8,282 nt of DNA from Nitrosomonas eutropha (GTDB lineage Bacteria > Pseudomonadota > Gammaproteobacteria > Burkholderiales > Nitrosomonadaceae). The stretch is from contig JACTML010000096.1 of the NCBI GenBank assembly GCA_014584635.1, positions 1-8,282 of the forward strand, read 5' to 3'. The notes below the pieces were generated by a model. It saw only the letters and a program-made list of their open reading frames with translations. It made no database searches and was not told where the DNA came from. This document shows positions 7,464 to 8,282 of this stretch, piece by piece (positions within the stretch are counted from its first letter, which is position 1; every line of letters begins with the position of its first letter). Position numbers and translations under genes: made by a program.

Positions 7464-7533
7464 GATACCGAGGAGCGCTGCAACGGTTCATTCCGTGAGG
7501 CTCGTATCAGTGGACTACCCAACAACGGCGCTC
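7464..7533 (+). promoter_or_regulatory. SAH riboswitch controlling ahcY
   Basis: The sequence matches the SAH riboswitch class: the conserved core GAGGAGCGCTGCAACGG (7470-7486), GAGGCTCG (7497-7504) and the closing AACGGCGCTC (7524-7533). P1 pairs GATAC+GAG (7464-7468, 7470-7472, with C7469 bulged) with CTCGTATC (7501-7508). A local stem pairs ACGG (7483-7486) with CCGT (7493-7496). A short variable hairpin pairs TGG with CCA at 7511-7521. The pseudoknot pairs GAGCGC (7473-7478) with GCGCTC (7528-7533). In this class, S-adenosylhomocysteine binding stabilises the pseudoknot and turns expression on. Its place 13 bases before the ahcY ribosome binding site fits that role exactly. I recognised the consensus by eye and have not scored it with a covariance model. 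Confidence 0.93.
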
Positions 7534-7545
7534 TTTCATTTTTAT

Positions 7546-7550
7546 GGAGA
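7546..7550 (+). promoter_or_regulatory. Shine-Dalgarno sequence of ahcY
   Basis: GGAGA with a 6-base spacer to ATG 7557. It lies 12 bases after the 3' strand of the riboswitch pseudoknot, with a T-rich stretch between. It selects ATG 7557 over the out-of-frame ATGs at 7544 and 7561. Confidence 0.75.
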
Positions 7551-7556
7551 CGTGCT

Positions 7557-8282
7557 ATGAATGCAACAACCCGTCCTGTTACGGATGATTCCGCTTTTAC
7601 TGATTGTAAAGTGGCAGATCTGTCGCTGGCAGACTGGGGCAGAAAGGAAATTGCGATTGCTGAGACGGAAATGCCAGGTTTAATGGCGTTACGTGAACAA
7701 TACGCCGGCAAAAAACCGTTGGCCGGTGCGCGTATCGCGGGTTCCTTGCACATGACCATTCAAACTGCTGTGCTGATCGAAACGCTGGTAGCGTTGGGAG
7801 CAGAAGTCAGGTGGGCTTCCTGCAATATTTTTTCCACGCAGGATCATGCTGCTGCAGCGATTGCTGCCTGTAATATTCCGGTATTTGCCTACAAGGGGGA
7901 ATCACTGGAGGAGTACTGGGATTATGCTCATCGTATTTTTGAATGGGCAAGCGATGGTTCGCACGCTGCCAACATGATTCTGGATGACGGGGGCGATGCA
8001 ACGTTATTACTTATTCTCGGCAGCAAGGCTGAGCGTGATTCTTCCGTTATTGCCAATCCATCCAATGAAGAAGAGCAAACTTTGTATGCTGCTATCCGCA
8101 AGCGCCTTGCCAGCCATCCAGGCTGGTACTCACGTAATCTTGCTGCGATTCGTGGTGTGACCGAAGAAACCACAACTGGTGTCCATCGCCTGTATGAAAT
8201 GGAAAAGAAGGGCGAGCTTCCATTCCCGGCAATTAATGTCAATGATTCGGTTACCAAATCCAAATTTGATAATCTTTATGGC
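7557..8282 (+). CDS. ahcY: S-adenosylhomocysteine hydrolase (adenosylhomocysteinase), 5' part
   Basis: 242 residues, open to the end of the window; the family in proteobacteria is about 470-480 residues, so about half is missing. The enzyme reversibly splits SAH into adenosine and homocysteine with a bound NAD, relieving product inhibition of methyltransferases. Visible motifs are [16 protein letters not shown] with H65, ILDDGGD (D143/D144), [11 protein letters not shown] with E204, and [14 protein letters not shown] with catalytic K234 and D238. The stretch from about 156 to 200 (SKAERD to AAIRG) is the extra segment typical of many bacterial forms and absent from the shorter animal enzymes. 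The NAD-binding Rossmann motif lies beyond the window. Expression is predicted to be induced by SAH through the riboswitch just upstream. Confidence 0.97.
   Translation, partial: MNATTRPVTDDSAFTDCKVADLSLADWGRKEIAIAETEMPGLMALREQYAGKKPLAGARIAGSLHMTIQTAVLIETLVALGAEVRWASCNIFSTQDHAAAAIAACNIPVFAYKGESLEEYWDYAHRIFEWASDGSHAANMILDDGGDATLLLILGSKAERDSSVIANPSNEEEQTLYAAIRKRLASHPGWYSRNLAAIRGVTEETTTGVHRLYEMEKKGELPFPAINVNDSVTKSKFDNLYG

Noticed and set aside
7409..7759. 116-codon minus-strand frame covering the metK-ahcY gap
   Set aside because: It runs antisense across the riboswitch and the ahcY start, with no domain and no ribosome binding site noted.

Overview
The window looks like a chromosomal housekeeping segment of a betaproteobacterium. 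Three things point there: the gene order accB-accC-prmA followed by a zinc-ribbon/DUF3426 protein, the tsaE-amiC pair, and metK followed by a SAH riboswitch and ahcY. Base composition is roughly balanced by eye, and together with the protein sequences this would suit a Nitrosomonas-like member of the Nitrosomonadales. The genus is an inference and was not tested. There are no mobile elements, CRISPR arrays, tRNA or rRNA genes, or signs of recent transfer.

Positions 1-3452, plus strand: a tightly packed run of the 3' part of accB (biotin carrier protein), accC (biotin carboxylase), prmA (ribosomal protein L11 methyltransferase) and a membrane-anchored zinc-ribbon/DUF3426 protein. accB and accC make the biotin-dependent half of acetyl-CoA carboxylase, the first committed step of fatty acid synthesis. 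prmA and the DUF3426 gene overlap by four bases (ATGA). The accC and prmA starts lack a good nearby Shine-Dalgarno sequence. Short reading frames run from the upstream gene to each of these starts, which hints at coupling by termination and re-initiation.

Positions 3486-5976, minus strand, convergent to the first block: a short-chain dehydrogenase/reductase, tsaE (ATPase of the tRNA t6A modification machinery) and amiC (periplasmic cell-wall amidase with an AMIN domain). They lie 17 bases apart and then overlap by four bases, so they probably form one operon. The 33 bases between the two convergent blocks hold no recognisable terminator.

Positions 5977-6267: a divergent intergenic region that must hold promoters for the minus-strand operon and for metK. 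No promoter stands out clearly.

Positions 6268-8282, plus strand: metK (S-adenosylmethionine synthetase), then a SAH riboswitch in the 125-base gap, then the first half of ahcY (S-adenosylhomocysteine hydrolase), which runs off the end. MetK makes SAM, methyltransferases such as PrmA turn it into SAH, and AhcY removes the SAH. The riboswitch would raise AhcY output when SAH builds up. This is the most notable regulatory element in the window, but it belongs to a known class. I found no convincing new multi-gene system. The smaller oddities are listed as findings with modest scores.
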